From: Actinomycetes bacterium
GTDB lineage: Bacteria > Actinomycetota > Acidimicrobiia > Acidimicrobiales > Palsa-688
NCBI GenBank assembly: GCA_021798075.1
Contig: JAJZYO010000118.1
Span: forward strand, 1-6,579
Direction of reading: 5' to 3'
Length of the DNA: 6,579 bases
Each line of letters begins with the position of its first letter. Within the stretch, counting starts at the first letter, position 1. Below are positions 6,158 to 6,579 of the stretch, piece by piece. The position numbers and the translations under genes are program-made. The notes beneath the pieces are model-generated. The model was not told where the DNA came from and searched no databases. It saw only the letters and a list, made by a program, of their open reading frames with translations.

Positions 6158-6579
6158 GTGCGGCACAAACGCCCGGGCCGGTCGCGTCCGGCCCTTCGCC
6201 TGAGGCGCTCGCCAGTGCTGCTTCTCGGCGCCGCGGTCGCTGCAGCGACGCTGGCAGGCTGCGGAGGGCGCTCCTCTACTGGAAGGGCAGCAGCCACCAA
6301 GGCTCACCCCGCGCAAGCAGAGGTCTCGGTGACCCACCCCCTTCGGGTGGTAGCCACTGTTTTCCCCCTGGCCCAGCTCGTGAGCTATGTCGGCGGCCCC
6401 GACGTCAAGGTGACCAATCTCGTACCTCCCGGTACCCAGCCGCAAGACCTTGCCCTGTCGGCCAAGCAGCGAGCAGAGATCGCCTCGGCACAGCTCGTCG
6501 TCGAGGTGGGTGGCGGGTACCAGCCAGAGGTGGAGGCGGCCGCAGCGCACCGCCGCCACCTTGCACTGCTGCCAGCGCT
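6158..6579 (+). CDS. Zinc/manganese-type ABC transporter substrate-binding lipoprotein (3' end cut by window edge)
   Basis: N-terminal 140 residues of a cluster A-I (ZnuA/PsaA-type) metal-binding protein, anchored as a lipoprotein outside the membrane. An Arg-rich N-terminus precedes a hydrophobic stretch (about residues 19-33) and a lipobox Leu32-Ala33-Gly34-Cys35. A low-complexity tether (36-60) leads into the family core: VVATVFPLAQLVSYVGG (64-80), VTNLVPPGTQPQDLAL (85-100) and AQLVVEVGGGYQPEVE (111-126). In this family the segment after PPG normally reads EPHD, whose His binds metal; here it is QPQD with Gln96. Remaining ligands lie beyond the window. GTG at 6158 is chosen because it gives a proper signal peptide; the nearby ATG at 6147 is in another frame and soon stops. 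The ribosome-binding site is weak. Permease and ATPase genes would be expected to the right. Substrate is uncertain. Confidence 0.87.
   Translation, partial: MRHKRPGRSRPALRLRRSPVLLLGAAVAAATLAGCGGRSSTGRAAATKAHPAQAEVSVTHPLRVVATVFPLAQLVSYVGGPDVKVTNLVPPGTQPQDLALSAKQRAEIASAQLVVEVGGGYQPEVEAAAAHRRHLALLPA

Noticed and set aside
6147..6203. ATG at 6147 as start of the plus-strand gene
   Set aside because: It is in a different frame from the lipoprotein and stops after 18 codons.
6334..6350. Hairpin CCACCC...GGGTGG as a terminator
   Set aside because: It is only six base pairs, lies inside the lipoprotein coding region and has no T-tract.
6128..6559. Minus-strand open frame opposite the lipoprotein gene
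   Set aside because: The plus-strand frame has a signal peptide, lipobox and family core motifs; the minus frame has none.

Overview
The window reads as chromosomal DNA of a high-GC Gram-positive bacterium. The base composition is strongly GC-biased, all five genes appear to start with GTG or TTG, and the lipoamide dehydrogenase and LipB sequences look actinobacterial. A lineage near Acidimicrobiia is possible, but that is inference. I saw no mobile element, CRISPR array, tRNA or rRNA.

Layout: four genes lie head to tail on the minus strand, in transcription order from right to left. They are lpd (E3 dihydrolipoamide dehydrogenase, 6056-4617), a single-lipoyl-domain 2-oxoacid dehydrogenase E2 (4624-3038), a fused LipB-LipA protein (2870-1095), and an M24 Xaa-Pro-type aminopeptidase (1098-1, cut by the window edge). 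lpd/E2 and lipBA/M24 overlap by a few bases, which suggests translational coupling. E2 and lipBA are separated by 167 bp, if the start I prefer is right, and this gap holds a triplicated 15-bp repeat. On the plus strand, a divergent gene (6158 to the right edge) encodes a lipoprotein of the zinc/manganese ABC transporter substrate-binding family. A 101-bp intergenic region separates it from lpd.

How the genes work together: the E2 lipoyl domain (Lys42) is the acceptor for octanoate transferred by LipB. LipA then inserts two sulfurs to make lipoate in place, E2 uses it as a swinging arm, and E3 re-oxidises it. The minus-strand operon therefore holds the cofactor carrier, its assembly enzymes and its recycling enzyme, but no E1 is visible. 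The most notable feature is the covalent fusion of the two consecutive lipoate-assembly enzymes, with both catalytic sets intact, next to the gene for their substrate. The second is the divergent metal-binding lipoprotein, whose expected first metal-ligand histidine is a glutamine.
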